Positions 44,731 through 54,199 of a DNA stretch of 64,000 nt are shown piece after piece. The DNA comes from Paenibacillus allorhizosphaerae. Its GTDB lineage: Bacteria > Bacillota > Bacilli > Paenibacillales > NBRC-103111. How positions within the stretch are numbered: position 1 is the first letter of the stretch; the number at the start of each line of letters is the position of its first letter. The notes below the pieces were generated by a model that saw nothing but the letters and a program-made list of their open reading frames with translations, did no database searches and was not told the origin of the DNA. The translations under genes were made by a program, and so were the position numbers. The stretch is from positions 248,001 to 312,000 of the forward strand of contig NZ_CAJVCE010000007.1 of assembly GCF_910594985.1 (NCBI RefSeq), read 5' to 3'.

Positions 44731-45420
44731 CTACTTTTGCCCGTAATACGCCTTCGCTCCGTGCTTTCGCAAAAAATGGCGGTCCAGCAGTGTACGATCC
44801 ATGGCCGGGACGCCGGGCCTCAGCGCGAACGTATGAAGCGCCATCTTCGCGACTTCTTCCAGTACGACGGCGTTATGCACGGCGTTATGCGCATCCGTCC
44901 CCCAGTTGAACGGCGCATGACTGTGCACAAGCACGCCCGGAACTTCTAACGGATCAAGCCCGGCAAACGTCTCAACGATCACGCGTCCCGTCTCCGCTTC
45001 GTATGCTCCCTGAATTTCAGCTCCTGTCATCGCCCGCGTACATGGGATTTCACCATAGAAATAGTCCGCATGCGTCGTTCCGAGCGCCGGGATCGCCAGG
45101 CCGGCTTGCGCCCAACTGGTCGCCCATGGCGAATGTGTATGTACAACCCCCCCGATGGCAGGAAAAGCTTGGTACAACACCACATGCGTCGGCGTATCGG
45201 AGGATGGCTTGAGCCGGCCTTCGACAACGCTTCCCTGCAAGTCCACCACGACCATGTCGTCCGGTAGCAAATCCTCGTACGGAACGCCGCTCGGCTTAAT
45301 AACGACAAGCCCTGAGGTACGATCGATACCGCTCGCATTGCCCCATGTAAACGTTACCAATCCGTGGCGAGGAAGCGCCAAGTTGGCCTCCCACACTTCC
45401 CTTTTCAATGCTTCGAGCAA
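44731..45420 (-). CDS. araD: L-ribulose-5-phosphate 4-epimerase
   Basis: Class II aldolase-fold zinc epimerase giving D-xylulose 5-phosphate, 229 residues. Zinc ligands appear in [10 protein letters not shown] and the HSHAPFNWG segment; [20 protein letters not shown] is typical. The start is TTG (45420) after GGGTGAGG. First gene of araDBA, transcribed from a promoter inside the 3' end of araR. Confidence 0.96.
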   Translation of the reverse strand: MLEALKREVWEANLALPRHGLVTFTWGNASGIDRTSGLVVIKPSGVPYEDLLPDDMVVVDLQGSVVEGRLKPSSDTPTHVVLYQAFPAIGGVVHTHSPWATSWAQAGLAIPALGTTHADYFYGEIPCTRAMTGAEIQGAYEAETGRVIVETFAGLDPLEVPGVLVHSHAPFNWGTDAHNAVHNAVVLEEVAKMALHTFALRPGVPAMDRTLLDRHFLRKHGAKAYYGQK

Positions 45421-45468
45421 CAGGACCTCACCCTTCCTGAAAAACAGTCATGGTTAACCGACAAATCC

Positions 45469-45497
45469 ATTATACATTTGTACGTACAAATTTGTCA
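45469..45497 (-). promoter_or_regulatory. araDBA promoter with a perfect AraR box in the spacer
   Basis: -35 TGACAA (45492-45497) and -10 TATAAT (45469-45474) are 17 bases apart. Between them, 45476-45491 is ATTTGTACGTACAAAT, the AraR operator consensus known from B. subtilis. The promoter overlaps the last codons of araR. Confidence 0.88.
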
Positions 45498-46597
45498 CCA
45501 TTTTTTTCATAAGGCTTGGTCGAGTCCCGCAATACGATATCCGGAGCGAAAATAATATCCCGGTTTCGAGATGGCGCGCTGCCTTCCATCATGGCGATCA
45601 GCAGCTCGGCGGCCTTCATGCCGAGCTCAGCTTTCGGATGCGAGACCGACGTCAGTTTGACTTCCGTGGCCGTCGCAAGAAACGAATCGTCGAAGCCGAT
45701 CATGGACACGTCCTCCGGCACGCGCAGCTCCGTCCGGCGAACCGCCTCCAGCAGTCGCACCGCCAGCTCGTCGTTATAGCATACGATTGCGGTCGGCCGC
45801 TCCTCCGGCTTCTCCAGCATCGTAAGCGCCAGCTCGAAAGGTCTCGTTTCTTTGTTTTCCGTCGCGTAATGAACGACATGTTCGGGACGCAATTGCACCC
45901 CGAACTCGCGATGCGCGCGCAAAAACCCTTTCAGCCGCTGCGTCCCCTGCAAATCGTCCGTCTTGAAAAATCCGGCAATCCGGAAGTGCCCGAGCTCGAT
46001 CAAATGCTTGGCGGCCAAGTAACCGCCGAGCTCGTCATCCACTTTGACGCAAGGGCAATCCAGCTCCGCATAGCGCTCGTTGATCATCAAGTAAGGAATC
46101 TTCATATATTCGAGCGCCAAATAACAATCCAGATTCGGATTGCCTTGCGCGCTTTTCGTCGGCTCGATGATCAATCCTTGCAGGGGGCCGGCTTGCAGCA
46201 TCAGCAGATTGTCCCGCTCCTTCGCTTTATCGTTATCCGTGCTCGACAGCAGCATCAGGCAGCCCTGCTCCCGCAGTACCGACTCCGCCCCGCGGACGAT
46301 CTGCGGAAAAATATAGTCTGAGATGTACGTCGTCAGCACGCCGATGGTCGGCATATCCGCCGTTCTTCTCTCCGATAAAGCGGCAACGTAAGTGCCGCTT
46401 CCTTGTTTGCGGTAAAGCCGTCCTTCCTGTACGAGCGTCCCGAGCGCCTGGCGGACCGTCTGCCGGCTCGTTCCGGACAATTCGGACAGCTCGTGCTCCG
46501 TCGGCAGTTGATCGTTTGGCTTATAACGCTCGGATTCGATCCAGGACAGGATCATTTCTTTCACTTGCTCATGTTTCGGTTTCGTTTTTTCGTTCAA
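45470..46597 (-). CDS. araR: Arabinose operon repressor AraR
   Basis: Repressor with an N-terminal GntR winged helix (about 8-70, EQVKEMILSWIESERYKPND and TSRQTVRQALGTLVQEGRLY) and a C-terminal LacI-type sugar-binding domain, the chimeric layout of B. subtilis AraR. It has 375 residues. The start is TTG (46597) after GAGGTG. Binding of L-arabinose is expected to release it from DNA. One perfect box lies over the araDBA promoter and a weaker one upstream of araR itself. Confidence 0.95.
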   Translation of the reverse strand: MNEKTKPKHEQVKEMILSWIESERYKPNDQLPTEHELSELSGTSRQTVRQALGTLVQEGRLYRKQGSGTYVAALSERRTADMPTIGVLTTYISDYIFPQIVRGAESVLREQGCLMLLSSTDNDKAKERDNLLMLQAGPLQGLIIEPTKSAQGNPNLDCYLALEYMKIPYLMINERYAELDCPCVKVDDELGGYLAAKHLIELGHFRIAGFFKTDDLQGTQRLKGFLRAHREFGVQLRPEHVVHYATENKETRPFELALTMLEKPEERPTAIVCYNDELAVRLLEAVRRTELRVPEDVSMIGFDDSFLATATEVKLTSVSHPKAELGMKAAELLIAMMEGSAPSRNRDIIFAPDIVLRDSTKPYEKNGDKFVRTNV

Positions 46598-46660
46598 TGT
46601 CGCACCTCATGTATGTAAAATACAATAATCCGTATTATAGCACGTATTGCAATGCAAGCT

Positions 46661-46676
46661 AACATGTACGTACAAC
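46661..46676. promoter_or_regulatory. Second AraR-like box, between araR and the sugar isomerase gene
   Basis: AACATGTACGTACAAC keeps the TGTACGTACA core of the box but differs at the ends. It lies in the divergent region and could act on araR itself and on the isomerase gene. Confidence 0.6.
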
Positions 46677-46783
46677 TTCAAAATTGATAGCAATATCCAT
46701 CGTTTTCGGCTTTTTTTGTATGGTGAGGACTGCCGGATGTTGTTACAATACATGTGAACTTACAATATTGGGAGGGATAAGAT

Positions 46784-47545
46784 TTGAAAATCGGATGGTG
46801 CACCTCGATCCAGAACGCCGAACTGCTGAAGGAAATAGGGTATGATTTTATTGAATTGCCTGTCGCTCCGCTTCCGCTGGAGCAGGACTCGGGATTGGCC
46901 GATGCCATGAAACCCATTTTGGCCTCGCCGATCCCAACCTCCGCTTTCAATATCTTATTCCCGAAGGATATGAAGCTCGTCGGACCCGACGCGAACGACG
47001 CGCGGATACGTCATTATATTGCGCGCGCGGCGGCGGTTTTGAGCGAAGCCCGCGCCGGAATCATCGTTCTTGGCAGCGGCGGGGCCCGCAATGTGCCTGA
47101 TCATTGCGAACGCTTACGGGCGGAACAGCAGCTGCTTCAGGTGTTGGACTGGTGCGCGGATGAACTGAAAGGCACAGGCGTCACGCTCGCCATCGAACCG
47201 TTAAACCGGAAAGAATCGAACATCATAAACAGCGTGGATGAAGCGGTCGAGTATGCGCAGCAAATCAACCGTCCTGAGGTTCGGGTGCTCGCAGACTTTT
47301 ACCATATGGACGAGGAGCAGGAGCCTCTGGACGCACTGCGAACGAACGGCGCGTGGCTAGCCCACATTCATTTGGCGGATACGGGACGCAGGCATCCGGG
47401 TTCCGGGACGTACGATTACAACACCTTCTTCGGCATTTTGAAGGAGATAGGTTATACGGGAATGATTTCGGCGGAATGCAAAGCGGATGACCCGGCGAAC
47501 GATATGAGAAGCAGCCTGCAGTTTCTAAAGCAGTTCGTGAGCTGA
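46784..47545 (+). CDS. Sugar phosphate isomerase/epimerase (xylose isomerase-like TIM barrel)
   Basis: TIM-barrel protein of the AP-endonuclease-2/sugar epimerase family, 253 residues. Metal-ligand positions are plausible in IEPLNRKESN (Glu), LADFYHM (Asp/His), HIHLADTGRRHPG and the final SAECK (Glu). The start is TTG (46784) after GGGAGGG. A promoter TTGTTA-17-CAATAT lies just upstream, at the end of the region that also carries an AraR-like box. It is probably part of pentose metabolism (inference). Confidence 0.85.
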   Translation: MKIGWCTSIQNAELLKEIGYDFIELPVAPLPLEQDSGLADAMKPILASPIPTSAFNILFPKDMKLVGPDANDARIRHYIARAAAVLSEARAGIIVLGSGGARNVPDHCERLRAEQQLLQVLDWCADELKGTGVTLAIEPLNRKESNIINSVDEAVEYAQQINRPEVRVLADFYHMDEEQEPLDALRTNGAWLAHIHLADTGRRHPGSGTYDYNTFFGILKEIGYTGMISAECKADDPANDMRSSLQFLKQFVS

Positions 47546-47780
47546 CAGGCAGACCGAAGGCAATCATAGATTGGACGAACCGTCCACAGCGAATCGCAAA
47601 CCACTCGGCCACCGCGACTATCGTCCAAGCCGCAGAATCGAGCTCCCGGAATACGCCGGACGCCGTCGGGTGTCGGGACCATTCCCGGCAACAAGTTCGT
47701 TTGCAAAGCTTTCATACTCCGGCGCCTGGACGAAGCGTTAGGGCGCGATGTTCCGCGGTTTTCATCAAACCTACAAGAGG

Positions 47781-47820
47781 GAGGAAAAGCCCGGCCTGGC
47801 TTAGTTCCTCTCTTTTTCTT
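47781..47820 (+). terminator. Terminator after the sugar isomerase gene, overlapping the mocR stop
   Basis: Plus-strand arms GAGGAAAAGCC and GGCTTAGTTCCTC (with one bulge) are followed by TCTTTTTCTTT. It overlaps the last codons of the convergent MocR gene. The 230 bases between the isomerase stop and this point hold nothing I can support. Confidence 0.65.
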
Positions 47821-49246
47821 TATTCCAAAGGCCCTCCCAAGACTTCTTGATCAGCCGGATACCCTCTTCCATCTCTTTCTCATGAACGCCGCCAAAACCC
47901 AAATAAATTTGCGGATCCCCGGGTGGACGCGGTCTCATCCGCATCTCTTGCAGATCATAAATTTTGACGCCTTCTTCTGCCGCCAATTTCACAAGAACAT
48001 CCGACGTTTGACGCGTGTTGACGGTCAGTTGAACGTGAAGGCCGGCATTGTGGCCGGTAATTTGGACACGCTCTCCCAAATGGGTCCGAATCAGCTCGAT
48101 AAACCGGTGATGCTTTTTACCGTACGTTTTGCGCATTCGCCGAATATGGCGGTACCAGTGGCCCTGCTCGATAAAAGACTGCATGGCCCATTGATCGATG
48201 CGCGACGGGCCGTCAAACAAATACTGCACCTGTCTCATCTTCTCGATCAGAATTAACGGCAATACCAAATAATTCATCCGCAACGCCGGAGTGAATGCCT
48301 TGGAGAAAGTACCGATATAGATGACCCTCCCGTCGCGGTCAAGCCCTTGCAAGGACGGAAGCGGCTTGACGAAGTAACGGAATTCCCCGTCGTAATCGTC
48401 CTCAATGATGTATGCATCTCTCGTCTGCGCCCAGTGGAGCAAGCGTTCACGTTCCGGATACGGCATGACACTGCCGGTAGGAAACTGGTGAGAGGGCGTA
48501 ATATACACCGCCTGCGCGCCGGAATTCTCCAGTCCCTCGAGCGAAATGCCATTATCACGCACTTCAATCGGAGAGACTTGAAAGCCGTACTGGATGAAAT
48601 GCTCGCGAACCGGCGCAAATCCGGGCTCCTCGAACGCAATATGATCGATTCCCGCCGCAAACAGTTTGGCCAATATCCCCACGCTGTAATGAATGCCGGT
48701 GCCGACTACAATTTGTTCGGGCACGCAAACGACGCCTCGCGAATTTCGTAAATATTCCGCTAAAACGCTGCGAAAGGCATATTCTCCCTGCGGGTCGCCA
48801 TATTTGTTAATTTTGCCCTGGGAATGATCCAATGCTTCGTGAAGCACTTTTCTCCAGCTTCGCATAGGAAACAACTGTTCATCGACGGCGGAAGGCCTGA
48901 AATCGATCCGGTAGCAATCATCCGCCGGAAAAACTTGAAGCTGCAGAGGCTGTTTTGGAGTCGGCAGCAATTCGGCCGTTGATTTAGCCGGTTTCGCCAC
49001 GCCAAACGGATTGGTTACATAGAGGCCCGATCTTGGCCGGCTTACGGCATACCCTTCGGCAAGCAAAATTTGATAGGCGGATTCTACCGTTGTTTTGCTG
49101 ATGCTCAGCTGCTGCATAAGCGATCTGACAGAAGGCAGCCGCGAACCGTACGGAATGCCCCCGCTTCGAATTTGATCCCTGATTTGCGTATACAGCTGCA
49201 TATAGCTCGGCTGGGCGGAACGGTCGGTCAAGTTAAGATTCAGCAT
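47801..49246 (-). CDS. MocR-type PLP-dependent regulator (GntR helix-turn-helix fused to aminotransferase domain)
   Basis: A 481-residue regulator. An N-terminal GntR winged helix (about 10-75, GSRLPSVRSLMQQLSISKTT) is joined to a fold-type I aminotransferase-like domain. The PLP-binding Lys is in YIGTFSKAFTP, and IIEDDYDGEFRY carries the usual Asp/Tyr contacts. The ATG at 49246 is preferred over a TTG too close to GGGAG. It is divergent from an amino-acid permease, with an inverted repeat between them, so that permease is the likely target. The amino compound sensed is unknown. Confidence 0.92.
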   Translation of the reverse strand: MLNLNLTDRSAQPSYMQLYTQIRDQIRSGGIPYGSRLPSVRSLMQQLSISKTTVESAYQILLAEGYAVSRPRSGLYVTNPFGVAKPAKSTAELLPTPKQPLQLQVFPADDCYRIDFRPSAVDEQLFPMRSWRKVLHEALDHSQGKINKYGDPQGEYAFRSVLAEYLRNSRGVVCVPEQIVVGTGIHYSVGILAKLFAAGIDHIAFEEPGFAPVREHFIQYGFQVSPIEVRDNGISLEGLENSGAQAVYITPSHQFPTGSVMPYPERERLLHWAQTRDAYIIEDDYDGEFRYFVKPLPSLQGLDRDGRVIYIGTFSKAFTPALRMNYLVLPLILIEKMRQVQYLFDGPSRIDQWAMQSFIEQGHWYRHIRRMRKTYGKKHHRFIELIRTHLGERVQITGHNAGLHVQLTVNTRQTSDVLVKLAAEEGVKIYDLQEMRMRPRPPGDPQIYLGFGGVHEKEMEEGIRLIKKSWEGLWNKEKERN

Positions 49247-49291
49247 TCGGCGCAACAGCTCCCGCTAATCTGACATGAAAAAACAATGCTA

Positions 49292-49327
49292 AACTGACCC
49301 TTTTTCAAAGGTCAGTTCTAGTATAAT
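49292..49327 (+). promoter_or_regulatory. Inverted repeat (likely MocR site) next to the permease promoter
   Basis: AACTGACC (49292-49299) and GGTCAGTT (49310-49317) form perfect 8-base arms, 10 bases apart. A perfect -10 TATAAT (49322-49327) follows, but the -35 position (CCTTTT) is poor. This fits an activator-dependent promoter. Confidence 0.6.
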
Positions 49328-49374
49328 GTAAACATTAGCTTTAAGAAAGTTACAATGTAAAGTGGGGTATATCG

Positions 49375-50679
49375 ATGTCACGAACATCATCAGTGGAGAC
49401 AGCAAAACTTCAAGCGACATTGACTTTACCGCAAATCGTCGCCCTGTATATCGGGTCGGTCATTGGTTCCGGCATATTGCTCGTGCCGGGACTGACCGCC
49501 GAGATGGCCGGGCCGGCATCGGTCATCGCCTGGCTGCTGATGTCCGTTCTGGTCATCCCGATGGCGATCACGATGGGACTGCTCGCGGCGAAGTACCCAA
49601 GCTCGGGCGGCGTCTCCCACTTTGTGCGGCTCGCTTACGGCAACAAGGCCGGCCATCTCGTCGGCTCGTTTTTTCTTCTCTCCGTGCCGATCGGCGGCCC
49701 GGTCGTCGCCGACACCTGCGCTCAATATTTGGCCGTATTGCTGCATTGGGGCGACGTTCAGACTTACACGGTTGCATCGCTGATCTTGATCATACCGCTG
49801 GCGATGCATGTCTTCGGGTTGCATCTGGCGGGCAAAGTGCAGACGGTGGTCATTTCGTTCATCGTCGCCATCCTGCTTCTGGCAATTGCATCGAGCATTC
49901 CGCACGCGTCCGTCGACAACTTTACCCCGTTCATGCCGAGCGGCTGGAAGAGCGTGCTTCAGGCGGCGGGCTTGATGTTCTGGTGCTTCATCGGCTGGGA
50001 AGCGGTCACCCATCTGTCGGCCGAGTTCGTCGACCCGCGCAAAAATGCGATCCGCGGCGTCTTATGGAGCGCCGGAATCGTATCCTTGATCTACTTCGCC
50101 GTCGCTTTCATGACGGTAGCCACGCACAGCTACGGTGGGTCAAGTTCTGTGGCTGCGCTAAGCGTGATGGTGCAGCGCTCTTTGGGGCCTGCCGGCGGCT
50201 GGATCGTGGCCGTCACCGCCATCTTTATTTGTTTCGCCGCATTCAACGCATATTCCAGCGCAGGTGCGCGCATCGCCTACACCATGGCCCAAGCGGGAGA
50301 AGCGCCCAAATGGCTCGGCGCGCTGCACCGCAAATACCGTACGCCGATCGGCGGCCTTGCTTTTATCGCCGTCGGCAATGCGATCAGCATGGCGGCGCTG
50401 TTGTTCAAGACAGTCTCGCTTTCCCAGTTGATTGCGCTCCCCAATGCAACCTTTATCGCAACGTACATCGGCGGCTGCCTGGCCGGCATTCGCCTGCTCC
50501 GCGACACCAGACTTGGCCGGATGTCGTCCTGGATTTCGCTCATTGTAACGTTAGGCTTGTACCCGTTTTTGGGCTGGCCGGCTTTGTATCCTTTGGCCGT
50601 CGTCGTTATTATGATGATTTGGAATTTGCGACGGTCGCGTCCCACTGATACTACTGACCGGAACCCATTTACTTCGTAA
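49375..50679 (+). CDS. APC-family amino acid permease (YjeH-like)
   Basis: Amino-acid transporter of the APC superfamily, 434 residues, with about 12 membrane spans. The first-span motif GSVIGSGILLVPG and the GWEAVTHLSAEF segment are typical. Overall closest in pattern to YjeH-type exporters of methionine and branched-chain amino acids; export rather than import is therefore a guess. The start at 49375 follows AGTGGGG. The divergent MocR regulator probably activates it. Confidence 0.88.
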   Translation: MSRTSSVETAKLQATLTLPQIVALYIGSVIGSGILLVPGLTAEMAGPASVIAWLLMSVLVIPMAITMGLLAAKYPSSGGVSHFVRLAYGNKAGHLVGSFFLLSVPIGGPVVADTCAQYLAVLLHWGDVQTYTVASLILIIPLAMHVFGLHLAGKVQTVVISFIVAILLLAIASSIPHASVDNFTPFMPSGWKSVLQAAGLMFWCFIGWEAVTHLSAEFVDPRKNAIRGVLWSAGIVSLIYFAVAFMTVATHSYGGSSSVAALSVMVQRSLGPAGGWIVAVTAIFICFAAFNAYSSAGARIAYTMAQAGEAPKWLGALHRKYRTPIGGLAFIAVGNAISMAALLFKTVSLSQLIALPNATFIATYIGGCLAGIRLLRDTRLGRMSSWISLIVTLGLYPFLGWPALYPLAVVVIMMIWNLRRSRPTDTTDRNPFTS

Positions 50680-50720
50680 AACCTTTATTCGAAACCATGT
50701 CCATACAGGGGGCACTCCAT

Positions 50721-51599
50721 ATGATCATGACGCAGGATGAAATCAAATCGTATTTGAAAAGAATCGGTATTGCAGATATCGAAGCTCCGACGCTGCCATA
50801 CCTCATTAAACTGCATAAGGCTCATGTAAGCCGCATCACATGGCAAACGATCGATATTTTTGCCGGACAACCGGCATCCATCGACGTAAGGGAGTCGGTG
50901 CAGCTGATGATTAACGGCCGAAGCGGTTATTGCTTCCATCTGAACGGAGCGTTCTGCACGCTTCTACGCTCGTTGGGCTACCGCGTTTCCATGCACAGGG
51001 CCGGCGTTCAGCCGCTTGGCGAAACGCCGCGGATCAACTCGTTTCACCTCGGTTTAATCGTTACGCTGGAGAATGAAGCGAACGAAGAAGAACCATGGAT
51101 CATCGATGCCGGGCTCGGGGATTTGCCGTATGAACCGATCCCGCTCAAGCCGGGGGTCTATGCGCAAGGTCCGTTTACTTATAAAGTGGTCCCTTCCGGC
51201 GTTGCGGAACGAGGCTGGCGATTGGAGCATGATCCGCGGGCGTCTTTTACCGGCGTTGATTATGCCCCCGAGGTTGTAGAGGATATTGCGGTGTTTCACC
51301 CGAAGCACGAGCATTACAGCCGTTCGGCGGACTCGCCTTGGATCGGACTGTTTCTCATTCGCAACCGGATGGCAAACGAAAGCAATGAGCTTCGAGGGTG
51401 TGTATGGAGCAAGCAAGACGGCGGCGGCATAACGAAGACCGAGCTGCAAACGAAGTCGCAATGGTTGGCCGTACTGGATGAAGTGTTCGGCGAACATCTG
51501 GTGCGGTATAGCGATCTGGAGAAGGATGCCTTATGGCAAAAGGTCAGACAAAAGCATGAGGAATGGCTCCGAAAGAAAGAGCTTTCTCAGCGGGACTAA
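50721..51599 (+). CDS. Arylamine N-acetyltransferase
   Basis: Acetyl-CoA-dependent arylamine/hydrazine N-acetyltransferase family, 292 residues. The Cys-His-Asp triad is visible at C71 (GRSGYCFHLNGAF), H109 (INSFHLGL) and D129 (WIIDAGLGD). AGGGGGC precedes the ATG at 50721, preferred over the one at 50697. It follows the permease by 41 bases and may be cotranscribed. Role unknown; detoxification is common in the family. Confidence 0.92.
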   Translation: MIMTQDEIKSYLKRIGIADIEAPTLPYLIKLHKAHVSRITWQTIDIFAGQPASIDVRESVQLMINGRSGYCFHLNGAFCTLLRSLGYRVSMHRAGVQPLGETPRINSFHLGLIVTLENEANEEEPWIIDAGLGDLPYEPIPLKPGVYAQGPFTYKVVPSGVAERGWRLEHDPRASFTGVDYAPEVVEDIAVFHPKHEHYSRSADSPWIGLFLIRNRMANESNELRGCVWSKQDGGGITKTELQTKSQWLAVLDEVFGEHLVRYSDLEKDALWQKVRQKHEEWLRKKELSQRD

Positions 51600-51620
51600 G
51601 CGGGTGTTATAAGAAAAAGA

Positions 51621-51697
51621 AAAGCACGCAGTTCCGGCGCCGGTCGCTCCGCAATGCGTGGAGTCAAAGGCAGGCAACCCAGGAACGAGCGTGCTTT
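51621..51697. terminator. Terminator between convergent NAT and alpha-galactosidase genes
   Basis: AAAGCACGC (51621-51629) pairs with GCGTGCTTT (51689-51697), with GGCGCC pairing inside the loop. T-rich sequence lies on both sides. Confidence 0.6.
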
Positions 51698-51703
51698 ATT
51701 ATT

Positions 51704-53914
51704 TTAGCGGACAGATTGCAGACGATATAACCAGCTCTTGAAATCGCCCTTTACGACCGGCAAATGGACGCCAACGTGCATCAACTCGTCGCCGCCGAAC
51801 AGCGGACTGCCTTCCAGCTCTTGCTCCGCTGCAAACACGCGGTAATCCCGGTCCAAGTCAAGTCCTCTTAGACGCAGCTTCTGCAACGGCGGGTTCGGCT
51901 TTGCGAGCACCTGGAAGTGAGCGACAAGCGCCTCCGATCGGTCTTCCGACACGAACATCCATGCCGTCTCATTGCCTTCAAACGGGCTAAGGAGCCGGTA
52001 AAAATCTCCGAACTGAATAAGCGGGCGCAGTTCCTTGTAAATGGCTACCTGCTGCTTCACGGCCGCTTTCTCTTCCTCCGTAAACTTCGTCAAATCCAGC
52101 TCATACCCGAAGTTGCCCGACATGGCGACATGGCCGCGCATCGCGATTGGCGTCATCCGGTGCACCTGATGGTTCGGAATCGCCGACACATGCGACCCCA
52201 TGCTGCTAATCGGATACACGATGCTTGTGCCGTACTGAATTTTCAATCGTTCGACCGCATCCGTATTATCGCTTGTCCACGTCTGCGGCATATAGTAGAG
52301 CATGCCGGGGTCGAAACGCCCGCCGCCGCCGGAGCAGCTTTCGAACAAAATATGCGGAAACGCGGTAGTGATCTTCTCCAGCACCTCGTAGAGGCCAAGC
52401 ATATAGCGATGCGCGGTTTCACGCTGGCGTTCCGGCGGCAGCAGCGCGGAGCCGATCTCGGTCATGTTGCGGTTCATGTCCCATTTGACATACGTGATCG
52501 GACAGCTTGCCAAGATGTCGGAAATCACTTTCACGATATATTCGCGCACGTCAGCGCGGGAATAATCCAGAATGAGTTGGGTACGTGCGGTCGTTCTTCT
52601 CCGATCCGGCACGTGCAGACACCAATCCGGATGCGCGCGGTACAGCTCGCTGTCCGGCGACACCATCTCCGGCTCGAACCAGAGGCCGAACTGCATGCCG
52701 AGCTTCTTCACGCGGCCGACTAAATCCTCGAGTCCGTTCGGCAGCTTGTTCTTATCCACAAACCAGTCGCCGAGCGAGCTCTTGTCATTATCCCGCTTGC
52801 CGAACCAACCGTCGTCCAGCACGAACAGCTCAATGCCGAGCTCCTCCCCGGCCCTTGCGATCGCTTCGATTTTGTCGGCGTCGAAGTTAAAGTACGTCGC
52901 CTCCCAGTTGTTGACGAGCACCGGTCTCGATTGATCGCGGAATTCGCCGCGGCACAGCCGCGTCCGGTATAGCCGATGATACGTCCGGGACATGCCCCCA
53001 AGCCCTTCTGCGGAATACACAAGCACCGCTTCCGGCGTCTGGAACGACTCGCCTGCCTCGAGCAGCCAGCTGAAGTCGAACGGATTGATCCCGAGTACGA
53101 CACGCGTCGTGCTGTAAGGATCAACTTCCGCCTGCGCAACGAAGCTGCCGCTGTAGACGAGGCTGAAGCCGTACGCTTCGCCGTGTTCTTCTCCGGCGTC
53201 TTTGGACAGAAGGGCGATGAACGGATTGAACGAATGGCTGCTAGCGCCTCGGCGGCTTTCAATGACGGCGCCCCCCTTCGTTAGTGGTCGCGTCTCGATA
53301 TGGCGCTCGCGCGCCCAGGAACCGGACAAATGCAGCATATCGAATTCGGAATGGGCAAAGTCGATGCTCATGCTAAGCGCGCGGAGCAGACGAAGCGTTT
53401 GTCCGCCTTCGTTGAGGTAGCGGACCGACCGGGCAACGGCGTTATGGTCGTGAAACACGGTATACGTGAGGATCGCCTTAAGCCCGATCAGCTCGTCCTT
53501 CATCACGATTTCAAGCGTCTCGGCTTCCGCTTCATGCTCCACGTAAGTGGCCGGAAGCCCGTCCAGAAGCGGCTTCCCGGGGTAAATCCGATGCGAATCA
53601 TAGATCAGCTCGCTGACCGTAGACCCGTTCACCGTCTGCACCTGATAAGCAGGAACGCGAAAATCGCTGCTGCCGTACGAGGGCAGCTCTTGAGGCAGCG
53701 TATCGAGCGACAAGCTCTTGTCTTCCGGATCGGTATTGGGCGTAAACGAGCAGCGGCCGCGGATAGCCAGAAGCGACGACAAATTCGTGCCGCGAATTTT
53801 ACGGCCCCAATGCACATGGGCGATATATTTGTTTTTGACGATTTGCATAATGTAACTGGCTTGCTTTGCTTGCAGATGGAACGTTTGCGTCTGAGAATCG
53901 AAATGAATGCTCAT
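51704..53914 (-). CDS. Alpha-galactosidase, GH36
   Basis: Retaining alpha-galactosidase releasing galactose from raffinose-type sugars and galactomannan side chains; 736 residues, no signal peptide. The catalytic nucleophile is D479 in KWDMNR and the acid/base is D549 in WTSDNTD, at nearly the same numbers as in Geobacillus AgaA. WEATYFNF and the DDGWFGKRDND loop are also typical of the family. GGGAGG precedes the ATG. Single gene. Confidence 0.95.
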   Translation of the reverse strand: MSIHFDSQTQTFHLQAKQASYIMQIVKNKYIAHVHWGRKIRGTNLSSLLAIRGRCSFTPNTDPEDKSLSLDTLPQELPSYGSSDFRVPAYQVQTVNGSTVSELIYDSHRIYPGKPLLDGLPATYVEHEAEAETLEIVMKDELIGLKAILTYTVFHDHNAVARSVRYLNEGGQTLRLLRALSMSIDFAHSEFDMLHLSGSWARERHIETRPLTKGGAVIESRRGASSHSFNPFIALLSKDAGEEHGEAYGFSLVYSGSFVAQAEVDPYSTTRVVLGINPFDFSWLLEAGESFQTPEAVLVYSAEGLGGMSRTYHRLYRTRLCRGEFRDQSRPVLVNNWEATYFNFDADKIEAIARAGEELGIELFVLDDGWFGKRDNDKSSLGDWFVDKNKLPNGLEDLVGRVKKLGMQFGLWFEPEMVSPDSELYRAHPDWCLHVPDRRRTTARTQLILDYSRADVREYIVKVISDILASCPITYVKWDMNRNMTEIGSALLPPERQRETAHRYMLGLYEVLEKITTAFPHILFESCSGGGGRFDPGMLYYMPQTWTSDNTDAVERLKIQYGTSIVYPISSMGSHVSAIPNHQVHRMTPIAMRGHVAMSGNFGYELDLTKFTEEEKAAVKQQVAIYKELRPLIQFGDFYRLLSPFEGNETAWMFVSEDRSEALVAHFQVLAKPNPPLQKLRLRGLDLDRDYRVFAAEQELEGSPLFGGDELMHVGVHLPVVKGDFKSWLYRLQSVR

Positions 53915-54140
53915 ATGTGTCCTCCCATGAATCGGCTTCGCTTTCCATTATAAAGCCAATCCTGCCGCGGGCATATGGAGAAAAGCGATTTCGTATGGAC
54001 GAAATTAGTTCAATTTCGGAAGCGCGCGAGTGATTCGTGCGTGCCACGAACTTGCTTTTCTGTTCCGCTCACTTGTTCAGCCCGTGCAACGGCTGCATCA
54101 TTGGCGGAGTGAACGACCATCGCTTTCGGTCTTGCTCATG

Positions 54141-54187
54141 AAAAAAAGAGGCTCATCGCCATCCCGAGAAAGGATGACGTGAACCTC
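54141..54187 (-). terminator. Terminator of the SLH-domain protein gene
   Basis: Minus-strand GAGG..CATCC and GGATG..CCTC arms are followed by seven T, 13 bases after the stop codon. Confidence 0.75.
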
Positions 54188-54199
54188 TATACTTAAGGA

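Noticed and set aside
41332..44909. Very long plus-strand open frames (514 and 593 codons) opposite araA and araB
   Set aside because: They are antisense shadows of firmly identified genes, with low-complexity Arg/His-rich translations and no ribosome sites.
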